Origin: Phalacrocorax aristotelis
Lineage: Eukaryota > Chordata > Aves > Suliformes > Phalacrocoracidae
DNA: 64,000 bases
Assembly (NCBI RefSeq): GCF_949628215.1
Contig: NC_134276.1
Location: 127,038,125-127,102,124, forward strand
Direction of reading: 5' to 3'
Numbering within the stretch: the stretch's first letter is position 1; each line of letters opens with the position of its first letter. This document shows positions 54,097-64,000 of this stretch, in pieces. Under the pieces are notes generated by a model that made no database searches, was not told the DNA's origin, and saw nothing but the letters and a program-made list of their open reading frames with translations. A program made the translations under genes and the position numbers.

Positions 54097-57000
54097 GTGG
54101 GGTGTGATTGTAGCAAATACATTAAGTCATGATTTTATTGATGCTGGTGTCAAATATGGGATAAATCTGTGCTCAGTGGAACTTCACCTACATAAGCTTT
54201 CCAGGGAACAGACTGATTTGTGGGTAGTGCTTGTATACTGCTAGTGTTGTTGAGTCTTGAGTGCTAGTTTTCTACAGATACTTAGTATTAATAGAAGCAG
54301 TTTGAGAGTATAAACAGCCTCAGGCATTCATGTGCTGATGCTGTAGGTTACAAGGCATCAGCGTTATGGTATGAAACTCAAAAGGCTGGTGGGAGGGGAA
54401 CAAGGTAGAAGGTTAAGGTTCTGAAGCCATGAACAATGAAGATGGCAGCACAGAGTACTGCCTTGTTACCGAGAAGACGGCACTCAGACAACAGAAAACT
54501 GCCTTGCTATCTTAATCAAGGTTCTCACGAAACCAAAGGTATAGTTGTGCCGCAATTACTACCAATGTTTCTGCAACTGAAATATGAGTTGCCATCACTG
54601 CAATCACCAGAGACGAAGGAAATGTGTAGAAATTAAATTGTTACAGTAATATATCCGCTTAAGATACTGCTTTGGCTAGATGAGCCAGATTAGCTCATGA
54701 CAGATGAGCTTCATGAACATTTCATTGCCAAGGAACCCTGTCAAAATATTGGTGATTTCTCCGAATCTGTTCAACATCATGGAGATGTCAAATGAAATCT
54801 GAAAGGACATTATTTTTCAGGAAGAACAAAAACAATGAAAGCATACGAAGAGAATGAGCTGAGTTTTTTCCTCCTCCCCTACACATTGCTTTGGTTTCAT
54901 TGAATGCTGCCCTTGCAAGCACTTTGGCATAAACCCTGAAACTCTTAGTCACATAGATGTTGGTGAATTGAAGAAAGTACTGAATGTACTCAGAGGACAG
55001 ATCTCCATGCTTCAGCAACCAGGTTTGCAAACTGACAACAGATTTTTACCTAGGTGCAGGGACTGTATAATCTCAACACATAACACAATTTACTGAAGAT
55101 TTACACTACTGGCACTTGTTCTGCCATATGCCTCTCCCTCCTGGTGACAGTGGTAGTGCACTTGATGCATCGATGTCCAGCCACCAAATTTGTAGTTCTC
55201 ACGTTGAAAGTTGACCTCAGTCACAAGTCTGAAGTACACTGACATGAGTATGGAAGATGATACAAAATGGTAACTGACAAAAGTAATGAAATCCTATTTT
55301 ATTTGTGGCTTGTTGCTTGCAGAAATTATGAGATACTGTTTATATTCATTTAAAGTGTAATTCCGTGTAGGACAATGGAATACCACCAGCTATAAATTTC
55401 AGTGGATTTGATCCATTTGGCATGGAACCACCTCCCTCAAGGTAAACTAGGAAACGAAACCTTCATTCATATATCTGGTTTTCTCAAGCACCAAGAGCCA
55501 GGTTATCAAATAAGCAAACAGAAAAATTGAACACCCTGCAAAAAACCAGCATCATCTTGATGGAATTCTTCCCTCTCACTGAGCTTTTGTTATGTGACTT
55601 GTTTTATAAGGAGAGGAGGGAACTTGCGGGGTTTTTACCTGCCTTTACTAGAGGAAGATTTATATTAAAAATCATATTTGCATGCATTCTGAGGGGCAAG
55701 GTCTGAGACAAGGAATCTTTTCTTTAAGTTTTAAGATTCATAACACCACTGCCTGAATGCTGAGCTAAACAATGATGTTAGTGACAGTCAGGAAAAACAC
55801 TGTCTGTTTTTGGATGACTGTCTCCTGTGTCTGAAGATTTCCCTTGCAAGTCAATCATTAAAGAGTCAGTACCCAACATAGTGAAAAGACTAGGTTAAAA
55901 GCACCATGAACATGTTTTCCCATACCATTCTTCCCATGTGCTTGCTGCCTCTGGCCTCAAACTGTACAAATGAAAGCTTGTTTGATTTATGTCAAAAACT
56001 ATATATAAAATATCACACAGGATCCACAGAGAAACAGAGTCACTCTGGGCTTTGGTTTCATTATCCATTGAGGAATAACTGACTACAGCCTTGGAGTACG
56101 TAGAACTGATCAAAGTGTTTGCTTCCTCACAAGCAAAGAGAAACCCACTGTAGATTTCCTGTTTCATGCTTCAGTGCCAAAACACAATGAAAAAAGTTCT
56201 AGATGAGCATGTGAATTATTCTAAAACATTGTTCAATCAAATCTGATGGTTATGCACATTTGTGAAACTCATCATTTGAAATGTCAAGTCACTGACAGCA
56301 ATGTGTCCTGAGGTGTGATGTATATTTGTGATAATTATTTGCTTTTTAAAGTTATGTATCATCTGCATCAAAACAGGATATTTCTTAAGTGTGCCTGAAA
56401 TGTAGAGATGTCAGTGCTGGCTGTGTTATTCAGATCTGGGTTTTAAATACCCTGTGCCAGGAAAGCACAGAGTCAGAATATGACTACAATGCCATTTTTG
56501 AGGCACTCTGAGTTATTTTTCACTTTTCCCCTAAAACTGTATGCAGCGTGGCTGATGGAGAATGATTACTAATGTTAATACTAGCTGAAGTGATTTCTAC
56601 TCTGTACAGTATATACAGCATGATGCATTATGGAAAATAACATAGCGATAATTGTTGTTATTCTTACTGCAGTATTAGTGAATGTTAAACTCTTGGGATT
56701 TATTGGAATTCTGTATTCAGCTCTTTTCTGTGGCTCTTAGAGGCTATTTCTCTGGTCATTTCAAAACTTTCTTGAATGAAACTGAAGGCAGTTGGCTCTG
56801 TTGTTCGATAAGTTCTGCTACTGTAGGAGGGCTGTCTCCTGAGTGCTAAAAAGACCATTTCCAAATCTTCAGCATCTTCTTCCTTGACAGCAGAAGTTAC
56901 TACACAGAATGGTTTAGATGATGATGAAATTAAATTTTACAGGAAATCCACATTTTTCCAAGAGGAGACATGGTAGGGAATGGCAGTTACTTGAGAGGAC

Positions 57001-58745
57001 CCAATAGCAGCTTCCCCAGCTTTTATTTCTGGAAGGTGACACTGTAAATAAGCACCCCACTGGTGTTCGCTTTGGTATTCTGAACATAACCCTTCTCCCT
57101 GTCAGGAAGGAAACTCTGCGAGGAGGAGACTGGATCTTTGACTGTAGACAATCTGGCAGCTACCTTACTCCTCCCATCTCCCAACAGAAACTGTTGTAAG
57201 GAAATGGCCCAGATGAACAAAATTATGAAGGCGCTTGCAGATATTCTGATCTCTGCCATGACCGACAAGAAGTACCGTAGGAGATGGATCAGGAATCTTA
57301 GCTGTAGGGGAGCTCAGAGCTATTCTAGTTCAATCAGATTTCACAATTTGCTCTAATGAAGAGTGCTGGCAGAAGTTCAAAGCTACTCCAGGTCTCGACT
57401 CTCCCTCCACATTACTATAAAAATGACTGTAGAAGTGTTAACTGCAGAGAAGCCAAAAGTTGTTTTGGTTCCAGCCTTTCCCAGCAGGAGTAACTGAGAA
57501 AATAGAGTAGGAGTGCTAGTTCTGCTCACAGCTCCCTCAGCCTCCTGCAGAACACCAGAGACATTGCTGGGAACGCGGCAAAGTGTGCCCAGCACTGTCC
57601 CCCCTCGCAGCTCCTGCAGGCTCAGCTGCTCTCTGCAAACGCCGCCGATAGAGATGCACCAGCTCAGTAACTCCAGAAGTCTTCGGAATTAGCATTAACC
57701 TCTGGTGCTGATAGCCCAGCGGCTGTTTGGGAAGCAGAAGGTATCAGGAGGATGGCTGTGTTCAGCCAGCATTGATTTCTTCAGCCTTTTGTCTGTGTCT
57801 GCTTTCTGTCTCGTTTGGAGGTGGTTACTGTTACTACAAGTAGCATGAATCATGTCTCTGTTAAAAAACAGAGCTTCAATTGTCTTACATAACCCCTAGT
57901 AACTGCATGTCTAATAATAGCAAGACATTTCCAGGTAGGGAATCTGTCTGAGTCCCAGACACATGCACATGCGCGCACACACGCACATATTCATATTACT
58001 ATTTACACCTTATCGCTGGGAAGGAGTGAGCTTTTAACACGCAATATGACAGTCCTGAGCTACAGGACCTGGCAACTATTATTTTAAAATGCCATTTTTC
58101 ACTTATTGTCTTGAGAAGCCAGTCCGGTAAGTTCAATTTGCTTCACAGTCCAAGCAGCAAGAGGAAGTGAAAAGAAAAGACAACAGCACTGTTTGGTTTT
58201 GAGAGAGCATTGAACAGCAAAGGCCATGGCTGGATCCTGATCTGAAAGCTTGACTTTTTCTAGACATGAACTCTCCTTCTGCCTCTTAGAGAAGGCCCAC
58301 GTTTTTATAAAGTTGGTACTTCTCATAGTTCTGACAAACCCATATTTTTTCCACCCGTCACTTTCCCCTTGGAGAAGTAAAGGACAATATGCAACTTCCT
58401 CATTATTGCAAGGCTAATAGATAATGCTGCAAATGAATAATGAGATAGTCCAATGAAACTTTCTTCTAAGTTGAATATATTATGCATATAGTAACCCATG
58501 AGTGGTCCACAAAAAGGAGTTTCTGAAGATTACTATGGTGTCAGAAAAGTTCTGAACTTTCATTCAGTAGGAGGTCAAGGAAGAAATTCTCACCTGTAAT
58601 GTTGCTGCTGTCCTGTGAGACGTTTAACTGCCTGCCCTCTTGCCCAATGAGACAATATTTTGCTGCAGAGAAAAGTGCTACCAGGTCCATCGACTTTAGT
58701 AGCCTGATTCTGGTTAATAACAAACACAAAAGTCTTCAAAGGGAG

Positions 58746-58919
58746 AGAATCATAGACTATCTCAAGTTGGAAGCGACTCATAAGGATCCCCAAGTCCAAC
58801 TCCCTGCTCCTCGCAGGACTACCTAAAACTAAACCGGATGACTAAGAGTGTCATCCAGAAGCTTCTTGAACTTTGATGGGCTTGGGTGCCATGACCCCTT
58901 CCCTGGGGAGCCTGCTTAC
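58746..58919 (-). mobile_element. CR1 LINE, 3' fragment in reverse orientation
   Basis: The plus strand begins with AATCATAGACTATCTCAAGT, the reverse complement of a CR1 3' end. It continues through CAAGTCCAACTCCCTGCTCC and CAGGACTACCTAAAACTAAA to CCCTTCCCTGGGGAGCCT. The element therefore points left, the same way as ZBTB20. It is 5'-truncated, as most CR1 copies are, and carries no usable frame. Confidence 0.88.
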
Positions 58920-59314
58920 AAATGAAATCTCCAAAGAAACCAGTTCCTTCTGACCTCTCTTACCATCAACCAGCATACCTGGGCATGCAAACTTGGATTA
59001 TATTGTATTACCAACATAAGAGCCAGACTTCAGCCATTCCAAATGTCTATATTCTCTCAGTTTAAGAGATGGATTTGAGCCACGGATTTGGAAAGTCAGT
59101 TTGACTTCTGGATTGGTTCAGCTTTGAGAATCCAGTTTAGGTTAATCTCTTCACATGGTGGGAATGTAATAAACAGTTAAAAACTTAACTGATGACGTAA
59201 TAAAAAATGTTCTCTTTCAGCTTTTATTTCTAACTCTATTATCTCTCTCAACTCAGATAATCTTTCTTGAAAGTTTGTTGGAAGTGCTTGAAAACAATAA
59301 AGCTTAGAGGATCA

Positions 59315-59480
59315 GATGTCAGACTCCGGTTCTATGCCTACTTCTGACCAAAGCGTACCACATAACCAGGCAGTATCTTTGGAAGAATCGTTACTTGCCT
59401 CTTTCTCAGGATCTATAGACAATAACTGACAATTTGGTATTATTATGGGATCAAGCGTCTTATTGTGAGGCCCTGGATCC
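59315..59480 (+). repeat. Possible MIR-like SINE relic
   Basis: A block like GATGTCAGACTCCGGTTCTA, then CGTTACTTGCCTCTTTCTCA and AGACAATAACTGACAATTTG follow the layout of a sense core-SINE, but the match is weaker than at the other copies. It could also be coincidental. Confidence 0.4.
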
Positions 59481-62400
59481 ACAAATCACCTTACAGCAAA
59501 GTCAGAACTGAACTAAACCTAAATTGTGTTTGAACTCACAAACTGACTGGTCTGGCCAACAATAGCAGACCAGCTTTCATGGATGCTCTCCCACTAAGTT
59601 AGTCCGTAGTACTCATATGATCACAGACAGATATCAGTGCGTGCAAGAAGGGAAAAACTGGACTGGTACTTTTATTTTTATCAAATAAAAGCCCATGGCA
59701 GCAATAAGACTACCGTGAAAAGTCCAAAGACCCATGCAAGTGAAAAAACCAAATCAAACAAGAAACCTGCTGAGTTGTAAACTGTAGTTTATCAGTATCA
59801 TGCAGTCATGAGCTGACTGTTACTGCCCTAGGGCAGGAAGTTCTTACCTTTTCTGTAGGAAGTCAAATTAATTTGCCTTCACTATGTAGTAATCCCCTTG
59901 CCAAGCAGTAAGAACTTCAGATACTGGCCACTTTGAGTTACAATGTACTAGAAACTAATGGAAACCATAGATCATGCATCAGTTGCTGAACTTGCAACAT
60001 TCCTGCTAGGAAAAAAGTATTAATATTTTAATTGCTGATCATAACACTATGTCCCAGATTCTGGCTAAGCTTCTGAGAACACAATGGATCTTGTGCATTT
60101 ATTTTTTGGTTATTTTTATTAGGACTGAAACTCCTGCAGGAAACACTTTCACTGGTGGCCCAGTAAAGGGTTAAACAAAAGTTGGACTCAAGTTTACAAA
60201 GCCATCTGAACTGGCTTCAAGTAGACATGAAACATCTATGCATCTGGAAAATGGAGCTTGCAACTGACTGTTCTGTACCATCTGCTCTCAAGAACATTTT
60301 CTGCTTGGGAGTTGCATAAACAATGAAGAAAAGCACACAAACAACTTCCTGTACCATGTTTTCGGTCACTTGTAATGATGCATTACAAAGCAAACCACCT
60401 AAATATGCACAACTGTGCCTCACTCCAGATGACAACATGTATTATATAAAAGCAATGTCTGAGAGAAAGACACATATTTTAAGATATCACGACACAAAGA
60501 GCACCCAAGGGGAAATATTCACGACATGTGAGAGTTGGGGGCAAGTGCCAGGGAGAGTCTTGCCTCCATCTCGAAAGGCCAAGTGCAGTTCAGAAGGCAA
60601 AGAAATTGAAAAGAGGACTTTTTTTCGTTTACAAAGTAAGATGACAGAACTTGGTGCATCTCCTTCTGTAACGGGGAATTTAACTTGTAAGGAATGTAAG
60701 CTTTTTGTTGTTATTTAATGTCACTTTAACACATTTTAGATTCAAAATTATTCTTATCCCCAAAGCTTTTAAAAATATAATTTGTTTAGACTCGCTTTGT
60801 TTGCCTGTTGGGAAGCCATGGCCTGATTTAATCGCGTATTGTGGCATAAATAAAACAATATCAACAGGAATTAGAATAGTTTAACCAGAATAAAAATACC
60901 TACCCCTCCAAATGGGTCCCAAACCTTTAAAACTGTGCACATATTTATGTGTTGGCCTCTTTCTCTTTCCAGTGACTGCACTAATGGAATTGAATGGAGA
61001 CGTATGGGGAAAGCCCAGTAGCCGTGCAAACACAGCGAACCACTGAAGGCAAAGGGGGACTGAAGCCTAGACTGAAGCAGGGCGTGTAGCTACCGGAAGG
61101 TACTTTGCCTCTGCTTTGGTGGATTTTTGATGCTGAAGTCAAGATGAGTTTCCCCACTAATGAACAGGCTCAGGCTATCAGTCTGCAACCATTACCACAG
61201 GATCACTCAGCAGTATAGGTCTGACCTGGTTTGGGCACAGGCACATGATCACATTACTATCACATTAGCAAGAGTTTGTGTTGCTGCAAGAGAATAGATG
61301 ATATATAATCAAGCCTGAAGTCAGAGTGGCGCAGACAGGTGATATCTGATCTGGCATAAAGCCTGCCATATAAAGTTAATCCATTTGTTCTGAAAACATT
61401 CAAGCCAGTATGTGAATTTATCCTAGATCAACACTTTGTGTTATAGGGCTGCAATGTTTTTGATAGGGTCTTATGACCCAGATCCACCGTGCCATCAAAC
61501 CACTTCAGAAACAGTTTACAGAAAAAGCTTCAGAAACTGTTTGCACCACAGATTTTGCACGGCAATGACCAATTCTATCAATCTACAGGGTAAATATGGG
61601 GGTGCAAACAGCTCCAGGGCAGACAAACTCCCATGCACTTGAGTAGCAAACTGTCCTTGTAAAGACTGGCCAGGTACGAATAAATGGGTTCACTTCCAAA
61701 ATGGCATATATTACTTCCCATAGACAAAAAGGACTTAGACCACCAAATTTACCTTCAAAATATGGTGGCTTTGTTGTTAATAGGGGTTTTCCTAGAGAAT
61801 GGACCCTGTAGTCTCGAATCGGCAGGACTAGACAGTTCTCAGGAGACCAGTCCATCTCTAAGAAAATATCTCAGCCCGTGGCAACAAACTCTCAGGTTAA
61901 TGAAAACTGTTTTAAGATTTCAGCTGAATTAAGCAGGTGCACCTTTCACACAGGTCACTTCGGCATAGGAAGGAACATCAGTATGTTTTCTGTACCTACA
62001 ATTCATTAATAGTAAAACCTAACTCCTATCCTCTTTGCTACATCATCCTTCCTCTGCCTCCCTTTGCCACCTAGCCCCCTTCCTGACTCTAACGCCTTAT
62101 GCCTCCAGCCATCAGAAGGACAATGTATGAAATTTTGTTCATAATTACACTGGCAAGTCTTCTCTGGTTTTCGTGGAAGTTACATCCTCATAAACGAGAG
62201 CAGAATTTGGCCCTCTGTCTTTTCCAAAGGAAGACTAACGATCAAATAATTTTCTCACATCTCTGTTTGCACTTTCACAGTCTGGTTACATTGATTTGTG
62301 TCTCATAAGTAGACATTTCCTTTGTTGGTTACAAATCAATGTTATAGACCTAGCCTGCCTGCACATTTTTTCCTTCCCTCTTACTGTGTGAAAAACAAAG

Positions 62401-63126
62401 TGCAGCTTCAATTCTTCTTGCTTTATAAATGTGAACTTCCTTGATGAAGCGTAAGAGAGAAAAACAGATAAAATTCCAGCTCTCCCTCAAAAAACAGGAA
62501 ACGTCTGTGCTTAAATTTCTAATTACCGAGATGCTTTATGGTGTGATAAACACCTTTATCATTCCAGTCCTGCCACAGCTTTGTTAACCTAGTTATAATC
62601 CTCTCCTTCAGATATCACAAGATTTCCCATAGCAGCCCACTGTGATATCACAGACAGCTATGACTTCATGGCATGAGTAAGGAAAAAAGAGGCAAAGGTT
62701 TTAGTCTGTAGCAGGACTGAGCTGCCACACAAATCTCCCCGAGAGGACGGAAAAGAAAAGGGTTTGCAATTGGTGCCTGCAAGGCAATGAGCTTTTTGAC
62801 TGGAGTATGAAAATACAGTAGTGAAGATAGCTGGGTATCTTACTACAAACGGATACGCATGATAATAAGAAAGGAGTAGTAAGAAACAGAGCCATCAATC
62901 AGCATATACCAAGTGAAAGAAGGTACAGGTGTAAATGTGGAACATCTCCATTTGATTTGCCTTTATTAAAAGAGAAAAAAAATGTTTAAAAAAAAGAGTA
63001 AAAGCAGCCTCAACTCAATCTCATCAATTTTAATACTACGAAGAAGTTTAGTAAGTGACAGTTTCACCAATTTGATGGAAAACTTATGGCTGCCAAAATA
63101 AAAATAGAAATAGATTAGAGCTGGCA

Positions 63127-63172
63127 TCAATAATAATAATAATAACAACAACAATAATAACAATAATAATAA
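63127..63172. repeat. AAT/AAC trinucleotide microsatellite
   Basis: Imperfect AAT repeat with AAC interruptions, about 46 bases. It gives a leucine-rich open frame on the minus strand that is not a gene. Confidence 0.9.
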
Positions 63173-63329
63173 GGTTTAGAGGACGTGAGATCAAAAAGGA
63201 AAAGAAAAATTTTACAAATATGAAAAAAGGCTTGTTACACTGCCATCACCACCATCAAAGAGCATCTTCAGAAGTCAAAAGGGAGTTTTATTTATTTTAA
63301 AGAACAGCACTAGGAATCATGAAATCTAG

Positions 63330-63520
63330 GTCCTACTTACACCTCTTCTGGGGAATCTATGCTTGGCCTTGAGAAAGATATTTCACTGCTCTGTGCTTCA
63401 GCTTCTCGGTGAGGCCAATCTAGATAATAACAGATTGACTTCCCAGGCATTTTATAAAGCTTGATTCATGAGTGTTGAAAAAACACTTTGAGGTCTTTAT
63501 GTAGAAACTATTATTCGGAA
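63330..63520 (+). repeat. MIR-like SINE relic, well preserved
   Basis: It carries GGCCTTGAGAAAGATATTTC, CACTGCTCTGTGCTTCAGCT, AATCTAGATAATAACAGATT, GACTTCCCAGGCATTTTATA and an AACACTTTGAGGTCTTTATG tail. These are the ordered blocks of an amniote core-SINE including its 3' end. It lies in the upstream ZBTB20 intron. Confidence 0.72.
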
Positions 63521-64000
63521 AGACAGACAAAAAGGCATCTGAAGATTTGGGAAACACTTGAAAAAGAGCTTCCACAACTTGACCGTCTCCTGGAAATCAC
63601 AGGAAAAGAACAAATAGCTTCCCTTTTTGGATTTTATTTCCAAAGGAAGCTTAAAACTTCTCAGCCTAATGGGCAAAGAAGTTGCCCCCCCAAATAGCTT
63701 GAGAATCAGCAAAGAAGTGGTAACAGGGAGCCCTGGCTTTGCTGTGCGCTTGCTCAGCCTCACTCCCTGCCGGACCACAACGCTGCAACACCGTACGCAC
63801 GTGCCCATTCCCAGTGAGATAACACCACGCTGCTGGCCTGGTAGGAAGAGAGAGGTAGAGACGTTATGACTACTTGGCTGGCTGGCTGCTTGCACAGCCT
63901 CTTGCCAGCAGCAGTTCAGGCAAGATGCCACAACTGTTGCTATAAGACTTTGGGGGCCAACCGTTTGGTCTCTCTGTTCTACCAGTCCACAACACTTGGC

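Larger units (their letters stand above)
54097..64000 (-). other. Upstream ZBTB20 intron, right part; no gene seen
   Basis: No exon with recognisable protein similarity or matched splice phases is visible. It holds one reverse CR1 fragment, MIR-like relics, a CA/CG-rich microsatellite at 57960-57990 and an AAT-rich microsatellite at 63127-63172. The missing ZBTB20 exon that would supply the first codons (Met-Leu-Glu in human) was looked for on the minus strand and not found. Confidence 0.7.

Noticed and set aside
60323..60718. 131-codon plus-strand open frame
   Set aside because: No family resemblance, no splice logic and no regular codon pattern; likely chance.
63497..63931. 144-codon minus-strand open frame at the right edge
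   Set aside because: Overlaps a SINE relic at its left end and shows no recognisable domain.

Overview
This is a vertebrate nuclear sequence, most probably from a bird and likely a neoavian one. Most of a single gene, ZBTB20, runs right to left on the minus strand. The evidence for a bird is avian CR1 LINE 3' ends, an ERV LTR of a type common in Neoaves, short introns and no mammalian repeats such as Alu or L1. I see no bacterial or viral gene layout, no CRISPR array and no tRNA or rRNA gene.

ZBTB20 encodes a BTB/POZ and C2H2 zinc-finger transcriptional repressor. Three coding exons can be placed to the base from reading frame, splice signals and phase: 37559-37746 (N-terminal extension of the long isoform), 17541-19148 (BTB domain, acidic and Gln-rich middle, zinc finger 1) and 12681-13099 (zinc fingers 2-5 and stop). 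The phases join perfectly. With three residues and the start of the Arg-4 codon from an upstream exon not found here, the product would be 741 residues, the length I recall for the human long isoform. The short isoform starts at the ATG at 19126-19128 and would be 668 residues. The sequence below 12,681 is 3' UTR for an unknown distance. Introns fill 13,100-17,540, 19,149-37,558 and everything above 37,747.

Layout: 1-12,680 is 3' UTR or flank, with a CR1 3' end at 3.3-3.7 kb and A/T-rich tracts near the stop codon. 12,681-19,148 holds the two main coding exons and a 4.4 kb intron with MIR-like SINE relics. 19,149-37,558 is an 18.4 kb intron with an ancient CR1, a 25-base C tract and a 25-bp triplication. 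37,559-39,335 holds the N-terminal coding exon and, 1.35 kb upstream of it, a CpG island that could be an internal promoter. It contains a nested palindrome with two D-box-like sites. 39,336-64,000 is upstream intron with scattered CR1 and MIR-like relics and one large insertion, a 5'-truncated endogenous retrovirus (about 49.95-54.10 kb, plus strand, antisense to ZBTB20). It keeps recognisable protease, RT, RNase H and integrase segments broken by stops and frameshifts, followed by an intact-looking 558-bp 3' LTR.

No convincing undescribed system is visible. The items most worth a second look are the CpG-island palindrome, the bird-specific glutamine run in ZBTB20, the antisense ERV/LTR, the cluster of MIR-like relics, and a possible homeodomain/POU enhancer near 15.9 kb.
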